The notes beneath the pieces were generated by a model that was not told where the DNA came from, did no database searches, and saw only the letters and a program-made list of their open reading frames with translations. From NCBI GenBank assembly GCA_965212005.1, contig OZ243038.1:372001-436000 (forward strand): a stretch of 64,000 bases of DNA, given 5' to 3'. Position 1 is the stretch's first letter. Each line of letters opens with the position of its first letter. The stretch comes from G965212005 sp965212005 (GTDB taxonomy: Bacteria > Pseudomonadota > Gammaproteobacteria > Porifericomitales > Porifericomitaceae). Both the position numbers and the translations under genes were made by a program. Positions 24,547 to 33,532 of this stretch are shown one piece after another.

Positions 24547-25308
24547 TTACATGCCCTGGCGGCACGAGACGCTCCCACACAGGCCGGAGGCCAACGCTGC
24601 CGACCTGGCTTTGCGCGGCACAATCGGGTCTAACGGCAGCAGACGTTTTTGCATCTCCAGCACGTACACTTTGCCCCAACGATGCAACGGCGCGGGTAAG
24701 GTCCGGCCCTGCGAGCGGGTGCCGCGCCAAAGCGGAAAAAGATGCAGGCCATATTCTCTCACGGGAGCGAGTCCGAGCAAAAGCAGCCAGCTACGCACCT
24801 GCTCCGGACTGACCCGGCGGCGCTTTCGAGTGGAGTGCGGGCCCCATGACCGAAACAGATCATACAATCCCCACAGGCTGCGCCGGTTAAAGCTGATAAT
24901 CAGCAGACGCCCTTCCTCGGCGAGTACACGCACAATCTCGCGTAACATCGCCTGCGGGTCGCAGGCCAGTTCCAGCGCGTGCAGCAGCACGACCAGGTCG
25001 ATGCTCTCGGAGGCAAAGGCAAAAGCTTCCGCACGGCAAACCAGGCTGGCACCGTCCGGCTCCTGTGCAGAATCCAGTTGCAAGGTCAATTTGCGCATGA
25101 TCGGAACTGACGCCAGCAGATCCACTTGCGGCGGAACAATCTGCAGCGCATACTGGCCTCTCGCATGCGCCAGCAAACGCTCACACAAGCAACGCTCCTC
25201 ATGCAACAGTGCGGCATCGGCCCCCTGTTCCAGCCAACGGTCCCGCCACGGCCAGTGCCGAAGTTCGGGCTCCTGCTTATTTTCGATGATTATATCTTTT
25301 CTAATCAA
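24547..25308 (-). CDS. Class I SAM-dependent methyltransferase, YafS-like
   Basis: This is a predicted soluble methyltransferase of unknown substrate. The fold is recognisable from AFAFASESIDLVVLLHALEL and ADPQAMLREIVRVLAEEGRLLIISFNRRSLWGL (split here across two strands), typical of type-11 family proteins. The position next to rnhA and dnaQ matches yafS in E. coli, where gloB separates it from mltD; gloB is absent here. The start is uncertain: the frame opens with a TTG at 25308 that has no clear ribosome-binding site, and no early ATG is available. Confidence 0.8.
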   Translation of the reverse strand: MIRKDIIIENKQEPELRHWPWRDRWLEQGADAALLHEERCLCERLLAHARGQYALQIVPPQVDLLASVPIMRKLTLQLDSAQEPDGASLVCRAEAFAFASESIDLVVLLHALELACDPQAMLREIVRVLAEEGRLLIISFNRRSLWGLYDLFRSWGPHSTRKRRRVSPEQVRSWLLLLGLAPVREYGLHLFPLWRGTRSQGRTLPAPLHRWGKVYVLEMQKRLLPLDPIVPRKARSAALASGLCGSVSCRQGM

Positions 25309-25392
25309 TTAAGTAAGAGATTTTCTTCTTGACAAGTATAACTTTGGATATTAAACTGTCCGCTTCAGATTTCCACTGAGGAGCGTACCGCA

Positions 25393-27174
25393 TTGGCTTA
25401 CATTGTAACTCTCAACCTGTTTCTGGTCATACTGCTTTTGCTTGCAGGCTGTGCCGCACCGCCGGGCCGAGATACTTCCATCCGACCCAGCTCCGGTGAA
25501 GCTCCCGTCACTGCCCGGGAAAGCGTATCCGAGTCGAGCCGCGAGCATGGCGGGCCGGAACGGAGGAGTGCCGAATCGGGAGACTTGTGGCCGCTGCTGC
25601 GGGCAAACTTGAGACTGGATCACGAGACCAACCGGCGCAACGTGCAAAGCAGGATGCGCTGGTACGCGAGCAAGAAAGGCTACCTGCAGCGCTCTACCGA
25701 GCGCGGGCAACCGTACCTGTACCACATCTTCCGCGAACTGGAAAAGCGGGACATGCCCGCGGAGTTGGCGCTGCTGCCCATAGTGGAGAGTGCGTTCCAG
25801 CCGTACGCTGAATCGCCGATGCGGGCCGTCGGGCTATGGCAGTTCATCCCCGAGACCGGACGCCGCTATGGACTACGGAAGAATTGGTGGAAAGAGGGTC
25901 GCCGCGACGTGGTCGCCGCCACCAGGGCAGCGCTGGATTACCTGCAACACCTGAACGACATGTTTGATGGAGACTGGCTACTGTCCATGGCCGCCTACAA
26001 CGCCGGCGAAGTCCGGGTCAGCAAAGCCATCAAAAAAAACCAGCGCAACAACAAGGGAACCGACTTCTGGTCTTTGCGCCTGCCTAATGAAACGCGGGGA
26101 TACGTGACCAGCCTGCTGGCCGTATCGGCACTGGTGAAAGATCCGGAGCCGTTCAACGTACAGCTCGCACCCGTTGAAGCCAGGCCCTACTTTGTCCCCA
26201 TAGAGCTGGATCAACCCCTGGACCTGGCATTGGCGGCGAAACTGGCCAATATGGACGTGGATGCGTTGCGTACCTTGAACCCAGCCATACGGCGCTGGCT
26301 CATTCCGGCGAATACGCGCCTGCTGCTGCCGGTAGATCGGCAACAGCTTTTCGGCGAAGCACTGGATCAAACGCCCGAGCGAGTACGCTGGATTAAACAC
26401 CGGCTGCAGAAAAAAGAGAGCTTGCCACAGCTGGCCGCGCGACACCTGTTGGACGCGAACACACTGGCCCAGTTAAACGGCCTGGACAAACCCCATGCGC
26501 GGACCGGACAGGAATTGCGCATACCGAAAATGATGTACCCGGAACGGGATTATCACTCCAAGCGTTACCGCAGGGGCTTTGAAAAAAGCAAACCATCGAA
26601 GATCGGCAGTCCCAACAAGCATATCGTGCGCAAAGGCGAGTCTTTCTGGAGCATTGCCCGCCGTTACGGCACCAGCATCAACAAGCTGCGCCTGTGGAAC
26701 CCGGGGATTCCAAGCAAGGCACTGCGCCTGGGCCAGAAGCTGAACCTGTGGGTAAAAACAACCGGAACCGGCAATGTATCAAGGAAAGCCTCGCAACGAG
26801 AGAGTCAAGGGAAAATCACGCGATACCAGGTGACCAAGGGAGATACATTATGGGACATCGCCCAGCGGGAAGAGACCAGCGTGCAGCGCATCGCCGCATT
26901 GAACGGTATTTCCAGCACGAGGCCGATCCGTGTCGGGCAGAAACTCAAACTGCCCGGCGCCTCGCAGCCTCGGGCCGGAACCCGGGCAACGAAACAGGCT
27001 CGGAAGCAGGACCATCGGAAGATCGATTACGTGGTGCGCAAGGGAGATTCCCTGTGGAGCATTGCCCAGCACTTTAATACCAGCATCAGCAAGCTGCTGA
27101 ATTGGAACCGGATCAACAAACGAAACCACCTGAAGCCCGGACAAAAACTGACGATTCTCGTCAGTTCCGGTTAA
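25393..27174 (+). CDS. mltD: Membrane-bound lytic murein transglycosylase D
   Basis: This is a lipoprotein that cleaves peptidoglycan glycan strands to 1,6-anhydromuropeptides at the cell envelope. The TTG at 25393 follows GAGGAG and opens a lipoprotein signal ending LLLAGC. The SLT catalytic domain has LLPIVESAFQPYAES with the catalytic Glu at residue 132, then AVGLWQFIPETG and MAAYNAGEVRVS. Three clear LysM domains start near residues 409, 475 and 543, and a degenerate fourth (KKESLPQLAARH) lies near 340. At 593 residues it is longer than E. coli MltD (about 450) because of the extra LysM repeats. It is divergent from the YafS-like gene, 84 bp away. Confidence 0.94.
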   Translation: MAYIVTLNLFLVILLLLAGCAAPPGRDTSIRPSSGEAPVTARESVSESSREHGGPERRSAESGDLWPLLRANLRLDHETNRRNVQSRMRWYASKKGYLQRSTERGQPYLYHIFRELEKRDMPAELALLPIVESAFQPYAESPMRAVGLWQFIPETGRRYGLRKNWWKEGRRDVVAATRAALDYLQHLNDMFDGDWLLSMAAYNAGEVRVSKAIKKNQRNNKGTDFWSLRLPNETRGYVTSLLAVSALVKDPEPFNVQLAPVEARPYFVPIELDQPLDLALAAKLANMDVDALRTLNPAIRRWLIPANTRLLLPVDRQQLFGEALDQTPERVRWIKHRLQKKESLPQLAARHLLDANTLAQLNGLDKPHARTGQELRIPKMMYPERDYHSKRYRRGFEKSKPSKIGSPNKHIVRKGESFWSIARRYGTSINKLRLWNPGIPSKALRLGQKLNLWVKTTGTGNVSRKASQRESQGKITRYQVTKGDTLWDIAQREETSVQRIAALNGISSTRPIRVGQKLKLPGASQPRAGTRATKQARKQDHRKIDYVVRKGDSLWSIAQHFNTSISKLLNWNRINKRNHLKPGQKLTILVSSG

Positions 27175-27387
27175 TGCGCAGCAAGGTTCAGCAGAATTCA
27201 CTGGACGGCCACGGAGCCTTTCAGCAGGCCGCCACAGTCCGATGACGCGATGATCGCATAAGAGCGACACGCAACGGATGAGCCAAAACGAAAAGTGCCC
27301 GCGGCTGCAATCGAGATGATCGGATGAGACGCTGCCGGAAGACTCGAATGGCACAAGCCACAGGATCTGTGCCGGCGTCTTCCAGGC

Positions 27388-29616
27388 ATGGCTGACGCAA
27401 CCCGATCCATGGCCGCAAGCAACCGGGAGGAAGCCGTTTCGACCGCTTTGCGAAAGGCGGTTTGGAAGCCGCCGGCATGGATCAAATCCTTATTGCGCCT
27501 GTTGTTTCGCGCTGCATTCCGCATTGAACTGCAGGGAGCGGAACATCTCAAGGTCTTCGACCTGCCCACCCTGGTCGTCGCCAATCATGTCTCTCTGCTG
27601 GACGGCGTGCTGCTGTACGCATTTTTGCCCGGCGACCCGATCTTTATCGTGGATCAAGAACAGGCCGCACGCCCGTTGATCAGGAAAATGCTCAGCCTGG
27701 GAAACACCTTCCACGTAACCGTCAATAATCCGCACGCCATCAAGGCCATCGTCAAAGTGCTGCGGCAAAATCAAACGGTGGTCATATTTCCGGAAGGACG
27801 GATCACAACGACCGGCGCCATGATGCGCATCTACGGAGGAAGCGCGACATTTATTGAGCACACGAACGCACAGATTCTACCGATTGCGCTGGAAGGTCTG
27901 CAGTACTCGCTGCTTTCCTACCTGCGCGGCCTGGTTCGACGCTCTCCGTTCCCTACAGCCCGCATCCGGGTGCTGCCGCCGGAGCGGCTGCAACTGTCCG
28001 AGCAGCTACGTGGTCGGGAAAGGCACCGGGAGAGCTACCGCCAACTGGAAGAGCTGATGCACCGGGTGGGATTTTACGCCAAGGAACACCGCAGAGAGTT
28101 GTTCCCGGCCTTCCTGGAAGCCGCACGCCGGCACGGCATGGGACGGAAAATTTGCCAGGACGAGGAAAACACGCTCAGCTACCGGGGATTGATCATACGG
28201 GCCTGGACCCTGGCCCGTGCCCTGCGCAGGGAAGGAATAAACCAGGAGCGCATCGGCGTCCTGCTGCCCAATCGCCTGGTGCTGCTGGTGATTTTCCTCA
28301 CCCTGCAGGCACGGCGGCAAACTGCCGCTATGCTGAACTACACGGTGGGCGCACAAAGCTGCCTGCAGGCGTGCGAGACGGCAAAATTGCAGACCATCCT
28401 CAGTTCGCGCCGCTTTATCGAACTGGCCGGGCTGCAAGAATTGGCGCAAGCCTTGCAGAGCCGTCACCGGCTGATCTTCCTGGAAGACCTGAGAGGACGC
28501 ATCCGGCTCACCGATCGTCTGTCCGGGCTGGCGCGGAGCCTGCATCCGGCACTGGCGCGCCATTGCCGTCGCAGCAGCGAGCAGCCGGACCGACCCGCCG
28601 TGATCCTGTTTACCTCCGGCACCGAAGGCAGACCCAAGGGAGTCACGTTGTCGCACGCCAACCTGCTGAGCAACGTCTGCCAGGTGCGTTGTCACTTGGA
28701 TTTGAACAAAAACGACCTGTTGTTCAACTGCCTGCCCATGTTCCATTCTTTTGGATTGACCGGCGGCATGCTGATTCCGCTGCTCAGCGGCTGCCATACT
28801 TTTCTGTACCCCAATCCGCTGAATTACAAGCAGATCCCGATGCTGATCTATCAGCATCGAGCCAGCATCCTGTTCAGCACGAACACCTTCCTGCGAGGCT
28901 ATGCCCGTTATGCTCATCCCTACGATCTGCATACCCTGCGCTACGTGTTTGCCGGGGCGGAAAAGCTCTACCCGGAGACCACCCAACTCTGGCTGGAGCG
29001 CTTCGGGATCCGCATCCTGCAAGGCTACGGTGTGACGGAATGCAGTCCGGTGATCTCATTTAACACTCCCATCGCCAACAAGCTGGGCAGCGTGGGAAAA
29101 CTGATGCCGGAGCTGCAATGGCAGTTGGAGCCGGTAGCCGGCATTGAGACCGGCGGGCGCCTGCTGGTTCGGGGACCCAACGTCATGCTGGGCTACTTGG
29201 ATCCTGTTTCCGGGGAAATAAACCCGCCCTCTTCCGAGCCCGGCTGGTATGACACCGGAGATATTGCCGACGTGGATTCGGAGGGTTACTTGCACATTCT
29301 GGGACGGGTGAAAGCCTTCGTCAAAATAGGCGGAGAGATGATTTCACTGCGCGTGGTAGAGGAATTGGCGATGCGGTGCTGGCCGCAGTCACTGCACGCG
29401 GCAGTGGGACTGCCCGACCCGCGCCGGGGAGAAAGAATTGTACTGCTGACTGACACGCAAAACGCCGACGCCGCCACGCTGCGCAAGCTAATCCGCGCCG
29501 AAGGCTACAGCGAGCTGTTCATTCCCCATCGCATCGTGAAGCTGAAAAGCCTGCCCCTGCTCAGCACCGGCAAACCGGACTACGGGAAACTCAAAGCCCT
29601 GGCAGAAGCCGGCTGA
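27388..29616 (+). CDS. aas: Bifunctional acyltransferase / acyl-ACP synthetase (Aas-like)
   Basis: This two-domain enzyme re-acylates lysophosphatidylethanolamine at the inner membrane. The N-terminal PlsC-type acyltransferase has NHVSLLD (His67, Asp72) and FPEGR near 134. The C-terminal half is an AMP-forming ligase with FTSGTEGRPKG near 407, GYGVTECSPVISFN, YDTGD near 620 and the terminal STGKPDYGKL lysine. At 742 residues it is slightly longer than the 719-residue E. coli enzyme, with hydrophobic segments between the domains. The E. coli neighbour lplT is not seen. The ATG at 27388 has no strong ribosome-binding site, so the start could move slightly. The 213 bp upstream, after mltD, shows nothing I recognise. 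Confidence 0.93.
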   Translation: MADATRSMAASNREEAVSTALRKAVWKPPAWIKSLLRLLFRAAFRIELQGAEHLKVFDLPTLVVANHVSLLDGVLLYAFLPGDPIFIVDQEQAARPLIRKMLSLGNTFHVTVNNPHAIKAIVKVLRQNQTVVIFPEGRITTTGAMMRIYGGSATFIEHTNAQILPIALEGLQYSLLSYLRGLVRRSPFPTARIRVLPPERLQLSEQLRGRERHRESYRQLEELMHRVGFYAKEHRRELFPAFLEAARRHGMGRKICQDEENTLSYRGLIIRAWTLARALRREGINQERIGVLLPNRLVLLVIFLTLQARRQTAAMLNYTVGAQSCLQACETAKLQTILSSRRFIELAGLQELAQALQSRHRLIFLEDLRGRIRLTDRLSGLARSLHPALARHCRRSSEQPDRPAVILFTSGTEGRPKGVTLSHANLLSNVCQVRCHLDLNKNDLLFNCLPMFHSFGLTGGMLIPLLSGCHTFLYPNPLNYKQIPMLIYQHRASILFSTNTFLRGYARYAHPYDLHTLRYVFAGAEKLYPETTQLWLERFGIRILQGYGVTECSPVISFNTPIANKLGSVGKLMPELQWQLEPVAGIETGGRLLVRGPNVMLGYLDPVSGEINPPSSEPGWYDTGDIADVDSEGYLHILGRVKAFVKIGGEMISLRVVEELAMRCWPQSLHAAVGLPDPRRGERIVLLTDTQNADAATLRKLIRAEGYSELFIPHRIVKLKSLPLLSTGKPDYGKLKALAEAG

Positions 29617-29633
29617 CGGCTCACGCCCGGGGA

Positions 29634-29659
29634 TTTCCGGCGGTAGCGCCCGCCGGAGA
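29634..29659. terminator. Bidirectional hairpin between convergent genes
   Basis: CCGGCGG (29637-29643) pairs with CCGCCGG (29650-29656) across a 6-base loop, and T-A/T-G pairs extend the stem. It lies between the stop of aas and the stop of the leftward exported-protein gene. On the plus strand a T-rich run follows at about 29666. It probably ends transcription from both sides. Confidence 0.65.
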
Positions 29660-29662
29660 AAA

Positions 29663-30454
29663 TCAGATTTTTTCGCTGCCGCTGAAGATCAACACTTCTT
29701 CGATCAGCGATTCCGCCCCGGAGTCTCGGGCCGGCAAGACGCTCGATATCTTATACAACGTACCGGGAACGTGCTCTGAGAAGATAAATTCATAGACTTT
29801 ATGCGCCAAGTCCTGGTACTGGGAGCGTCGCGGATCGCTCAAGTAGGGACGGAGCGTAATTTTCCGTGCCTGCACGGGGCTGCCCTGAAAATCTATGCTG
29901 ACGTCTTCCACCTCGACAGGGTCGGCCAGGGCCAGCTTGATCCTGCGTTGAAAATGGCGCCAACCGCCGTTGGTGCGCCGCTCCATCTCCTGCACTTCCT
30001 CCTGCAGGTAAAAACCCAGTACCGGGTTGCCCCGCACTTGATGCGTATTCCGCTGCTGCGCGTGCAGGCGGCGCTTGCCATGGAAAAACTGCAGGCCAAC
30101 CGTCTTGGTGCCATCCTCGTGCAGGGCACGCACTTCCAGCTGGACCGAATCTTCAAAATTCTCTTCCAGCGTGCCGCTTTTCTTAAAGCGGTAGAGCAGC
30201 CGCTGCGGCTTATGCACGTTCTGCAGGTGGTCACTGCGCCAAAGCAGGGTTTCCGCCTCGGTAAACCGGTATCCCTCCGCCGAGGTGGCGGAATCTTCCC
30301 CAAAACGGCCAATTTTCGGCGCGTCGGGCTCGGTCGGAGGCTCGGCTTCCTGCCCCCAGGACGGCGCCGCAAGTCCGAGCACCGCCATCAACAAAAGCCT
30401 ACCCAATATCCGCGGCAGCTCACCCGGCCCTGCCTGCAAAACCAAGCTCCTCAT
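29663..30454 (-). CDS. Exported protein of unknown function
   Basis: This 263-residue protein has a signal peptide (hydrophobic stretch RLLLMAVLGLAAPSWG, cleavage before QEAEPP) and no further membrane segment, so it is probably periplasmic. The mature part is charged and predicted mixed alpha/beta (for example RFKKSGTLEENFEDS and QGSPVQARKITLRPY). I do not recognise the family. It is the last gene of a leftward operon, six bases after the MoxJ/XoxJ-like gene, which suggests a shared role in periplasmic redox or metabolite handling; that is inference. Confidence 0.8.
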   Translation of the reverse strand: MRSLVLQAGPGELPRILGRLLLMAVLGLAAPSWGQEAEPPTEPDAPKIGRFGEDSATSAEGYRFTEAETLLWRSDHLQNVHKPQRLLYRFKKSGTLEENFEDSVQLEVRALHEDGTKTVGLQFFHGKRRLHAQQRNTHQVRGNPVLGFYLQEEVQEMERRTNGGWRHFQRRIKLALADPVEVEDVSIDFQGSPVQARKITLRPYLSDPRRSQYQDLAHKVYEFIFSEHVPGTLYKISSVLPARDSGAESLIEEVLIFSGSEKI

Positions 30455-30460
30455 CGCGGC

Positions 30461-31381
30461 TCAATCATCATCCTCGGCACCGGCCTCATCCGCGGGCAGC
30501 AATTCCACCAGGGGGAGCCCGTAATTTACCAATATCCGCTGCATTTCTTCCCGGTTATCCCGAATCAAACGGTTGATCTGCTCCTGCCATGCCTGTTCGC
30601 CGTGACGCACGGCCATCGCAATGCTGAAACGAAAGCGCATTTCCGGATAGCTCGGATCACGCTCCAGCATCGGCAACACGCCAAGCTGATCGCTCCCTGC
30701 CTGCTTGGCGTAATAACCGCCGATCGGCCCCCAGAGGATCGTGAAATCGATCTCATCGTCTAAAATATCCTGAACGACGTTGCCCGGATTGACCCGGGCA
30801 TCCCCCGCCTGGGAGACGTATGGCTTGGCGGTAGCCATCATTCCATGCTTGAAGGCCCAGATCTGGGCAGGGCCTCGATCGAATACCCCAAGACGCAGCT
30901 TGGAACGCACTTCCTCGGGAAGGGAATCAATGTCTTCCGGCTTTTGCAAATCATCCAGACCGCGATTTCTGGCATAGACCAAGACCCAGGTGGAGGCGTA
31001 ATACGGAATACTGACTGCCGCCAACTCAAACCGCGACGGCACCCCCATCACCAGGTCACACTTGTAGACTCCGTCCCGCAACTCTGCTTTGAGCGTATTG
31101 CGGATAAAGCCCATTCGTTGCGGGAACCATTCATAGCGCAACGGCACCCCCAACTTTTCGGCAAAAAGCTCCGCTATCTTGTTCTCGAAGCCCTGCCCCT
31201 CCTGGTTGGAGAATGGAAGATTATACGGATCCGCGCAAACTCTCAGTTCCTTTAACTCCGACTCCTGGGCCAGCACGGAATTCTGCCAAAAGAGGATACA
31301 GGCTCCCATGGCAAAGCCACGCCCCAACCGGCAGAACCACGTCCCACTCCCGTTCGCCTTACCGTTGAACCAACTTCTCAT
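30461..31381 (-). CDS. MoxJ/XoxJ-like periplasmic substrate-binding protein
   Basis: This resembles the extracellular solute-binding proteins associated with PQQ-dependent dehydrogenases (MoxJ/XoxJ type). The match rests on LRVCADPYNLPFSNQEGQGFENKIAELFA, split as LRVCADPYNLPFSNQEG then FENKIAELFA, on YKCDLVMGVP, and on YYASTWVLVYARNRG. The ATG at 31381 opens a signal peptide ending VLAQES and lies 4 bp after the pseudoazurin stop; the frame also extends upstream into that gene. In methylotrophs these proteins are thought to help methanol dehydrogenase maturation, but no methanol dehydrogenase or c-type cytochrome gene is in this window. The role here is therefore open. Confidence 0.85.
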   Translation of the reverse strand: MRSWFNGKANGSGTWFCRLGRGFAMGACILFWQNSVLAQESELKELRVCADPYNLPFSNQEGQGFENKIAELFAEKLGVPLRYEWFPQRMGFIRNTLKAELRDGVYKCDLVMGVPSRFELAAVSIPYYASTWVLVYARNRGLDDLQKPEDIDSLPEEVRSKLRLGVFDRGPAQIWAFKHGMMATAKPYVSQAGDARVNPGNVVQDILDDEIDFTILWGPIGGYYAKQAGSDQLGVLPMLERDPSYPEMRFRFSIAMAVRHGEQAWQEQINRLIRDNREEMQRILVNYGLPLVELLPADEAGAEDDD

Positions 31382-31385
31382 CGCT

Positions 31386-31814
31386 TCAGAGGCCGGCTTG
31401 ATTTTCGATCGACTTTTTCGTCTTGAGCGCCGCCCGCTTGGCCATGCCCTTGGCATTTTTGAGCACATCATCCAGGTTGGAGGGCTGGCCAACCACTACC
31501 GCTCCTACCATGCCGAGCGCAAAATGCGGATTACATTTGTAGATGTACACGCCCTCCACGTTAAATGTCACGCTTCCATTCTGGCCCAAAACAAGCTGGA
31601 ACGGCTCCGCTCCTTCCGGCATCAATTCATCTATGCTCTGGGTATCGTGGCCCACCATGTTAGTCCATATCACCCGATCCTCAGGCTGTATGAAAACCAC
31701 TTCAGGACTGTATTTGGTCACCTGGGCAGTTACGACGTGATCTTCGGCGTTGGCCGCATGGACAAAACAGGTGGACAGAAAAAAACACAACAGCGGGTAC
31801 AGGCATCGGTCCAT
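31386..31814 (-). CDS. Pseudoazurin-like cupredoxin
   Basis: This is a small periplasmic blue-copper electron carrier. Its 142 residues begin with a signal peptide (cleavage near ANA-ED). The type-1 copper ligands are visible: His in NMVGHDT, and Cys, His and Met in YKCNPHFALGM. The C-terminal tail (DVLKNAKGMAKRAALKTKK) is rich in lysine, as in many pseudoazurins. AAGGAGGG stands eight bases before the ATG. It is the first gene of the operon with the MoxJ/XoxJ-like and unknown exported proteins, so it may carry electrons for a periplasmic dehydrogenase encoded elsewhere. Confidence 0.92.
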   Translation of the reverse strand: MDRCLYPLLCFFLSTCFVHAANAEDHVVTAQVTKYSPEVVFIQPEDRVIWTNMVGHDTQSIDELMPEGAEPFQLVLGQNGSVTFNVEGVYIYKCNPHFALGMVGAVVVGQPSNLDDVLKNAKGMAKRAALKTKKSIENQAGL

Positions 31815-32066
31815 TATAAAACCCTCCTTAAAAAGTACTCATCACCTAATATGCCATGCACAATACTACGACGAATGCGGGCTCATCACCCTGCAACCTT
31901 TTGTCTTTTGTCTTTTGTCACTGACATATTCTGAAGCACAAACAAAAACGCACTCCCTGCCAAGTGCTCAGTAAGGAGCACGCTTTTGCAAGCGTTATTG
32001 AACTGACTAATATATCAATTAAAGCCATCCGCGATCAATCAGGCGCCGACCCGTCAGGCGCCGATC
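31815..32066. promoter_or_regulatory. Upstream region of the pseudoazurin operon
   Basis: This AT-rich stretch must hold the operon's leftward promoter. Visible features are a perfect inverted repeat GTGCTC-N6-GAGCAC (31964-31981) followed by GCTTTT, and three tandem TTTTGTC units (about 31897-31918). The inverted repeat could be an operator, or a hairpin on the plus strand. No convincing -35/-10 pair was found. Confidence 0.4.
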
Positions 32067-33306
32067 GATTGCGGCAGCGCAGCAAAAAGCACTGCCGATC
32101 CGGCTGCGCGAGTAGTCTGCGTAAGTAGTCTGCGTGAGTAGGCTGCGCGGACTTGAAGCCTTGCCGGCGAAGGGTCGCAACGCACATCCTCCGGTCCCGC
32201 CTGCCTGCACGAACCAGGTGCTATTGCAACAACGAGGAAGACGGGTGCCTCACGGCCCCGCGTCATAACAACACTGCTGCCAGCCTTAACCAGGCACGGC
32301 AGCGACCCTGCGCTCACCGGGACAGAGGGCGACAAACAACCCTGCCGCCGCTTATCCTTTGATTGCGGCAGTGCAGCAAGAAAGCACTGCCGATCCGCTG
32401 CGCGAGTAGTCTGCGTAAGTAGTTTGCGCGAGTAGTTTGCGCGAGTAGGCTGCGTGAGTAGGCTGCGCGAGTAGTTTGCGCGAGTAGTTTGCGCGAGTAG
32501 GCTGCGTGAGTAGGCTACGCGAGTAGTTTGCGCGAGTAGTTTGCGCGAGTAGTCTGCGTGAGTAGGCTGCGCGGACTTGAAGCCTTGCCGGCGAAGGGTC
32601 GCAACGCACATCCTCCGGTCCCGCCTGCCTGCACGAACCAGGTACTATTGCGACAACGAGGAAGACGGGTGCCTCACGGCCCCGCGTCATAACAACACTG
32701 CTGCCAGCCTTAACCAGGCACGGCAGCGATCCTGCGCCTCACCGGGACAGAGGGCGACAAACAACCCTGCCGCCGCTTATCCTTTGATTGCGGCAGTGCA
32801 GCAAGAAAGCACTGCCGATCCGCTGCGCGAGTAGGCTGCGTAAGTAGTTTGCGCGAGTAGTTTGCGCGAGTAGTCTACGCGAGGAGTTTGCGCGAGGAGT
32901 CTGCGTGAGTAGTCTGCACGGACCTGAATCCTTGCCGACGAAGGGTCGCAACGCATATCCTCCGGCCCCGACTGCCTGCACGAACCAGGTGCTATTCCGA
33001 CAACGAGGAAGACAGGTGCCTCACGGCCCCGCGTCATAACAGCACTGCTGCCAGCCTTAACCAGGCACGGCAGCGATCCTGCGCCTCACCGGGACAGAGG
33101 GCGACAAACAACCCTGCCGCCGCTTATCCTTTGATTGCGGCAGTGCAGCAAGAAAGCACTGCCGATCCGCTGCGCGAATAGTCTGTGCGGACTTGAAGCC
33201 TTGCCGGCGAAGGGTCGCAACGCACATCCTCCGGCTCCGACTGCCTGCACGAACCAGATGCTATTCCGACAACGAGGAAGACTGGCGACTCACGGCCTCG
33301 CGTCAT
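32054..33306 (-). other. Four related small open frames inside the tandem units (coding status unclear)
   Basis: On the minus strand each unit holds a frame beginning MTRGRE: 33124-33306 (60 aa), 32777-33037 (86 aa), 32352-32690 (112 aa) and 32054-32266 (70 aa). The first three share the ending GSAVLSCCTAAIKG and differ in length by exactly 26 residues, i.e. six 13-bp copies each. The fourth ends differently after small indels. A 13-bp unit reads as the 13-residue period TTRANYSRKLLAQ in every frame, with no stops on this strand. No good ribosome-binding site precedes the ATGs, so I do not call these as genes. Confidence 0.3.
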
Positions 33307-33400
33307 AACAGCACTGCTGCCAGCCTTAACCAGGCATGGCAGCGATCCTGCGCCTCACCGGGACAGAGGGCGACAAACAACCCTGCCGCCGCTTATCCCT
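32067..33400. repeat. Four tandem 0.27-0.43-kb units, each with a variable 13-bp minisatellite
   Basis: The units start at 32067, 32361, 32786 and 33133 and are 294, 425, 347 and about 268 bp long. Each carries a hairpin (GGCAGTGC, 9-base loop, GCACTGCC; degenerate in unit 1) and a 13-bp minisatellite near TTGCGCGAGTAGT. A conserved block of roughly 200 bp follows. The minisatellites are at about 32103-32151, 32398-32572, 32822-32921 and 33170-33190, or roughly 3.5, 13.5, 7.5 and 1.5 copies. The units otherwise differ only by scattered substitutions and single-base indels, so their length differences are essentially multiples of 13. The locus fills the space between the pseudoazurin operon and the H1-like gene. 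Confidence 0.93.
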
Positions 33401-33532
33401 TGTCGGTCAAGCCCAATTTCCGGGCAAGTTCTCGTCGCCGCTGACGCCTTGCTTCGATCCGCCTCTGGGCTTCCTTTCTGCGAGTCGAATCAGCGTGCGT
33501 CAACGCGCCAGCCAGCGACGATTGCGTTAATT

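Noticed and set aside
32067..33400. CRISPR array, integron cassette array or plasmid iteron origin
   Set aside because: The 13-bp units are contiguous without spacers, there are no attC core sites or integrase, and no replication initiator gene is nearby.
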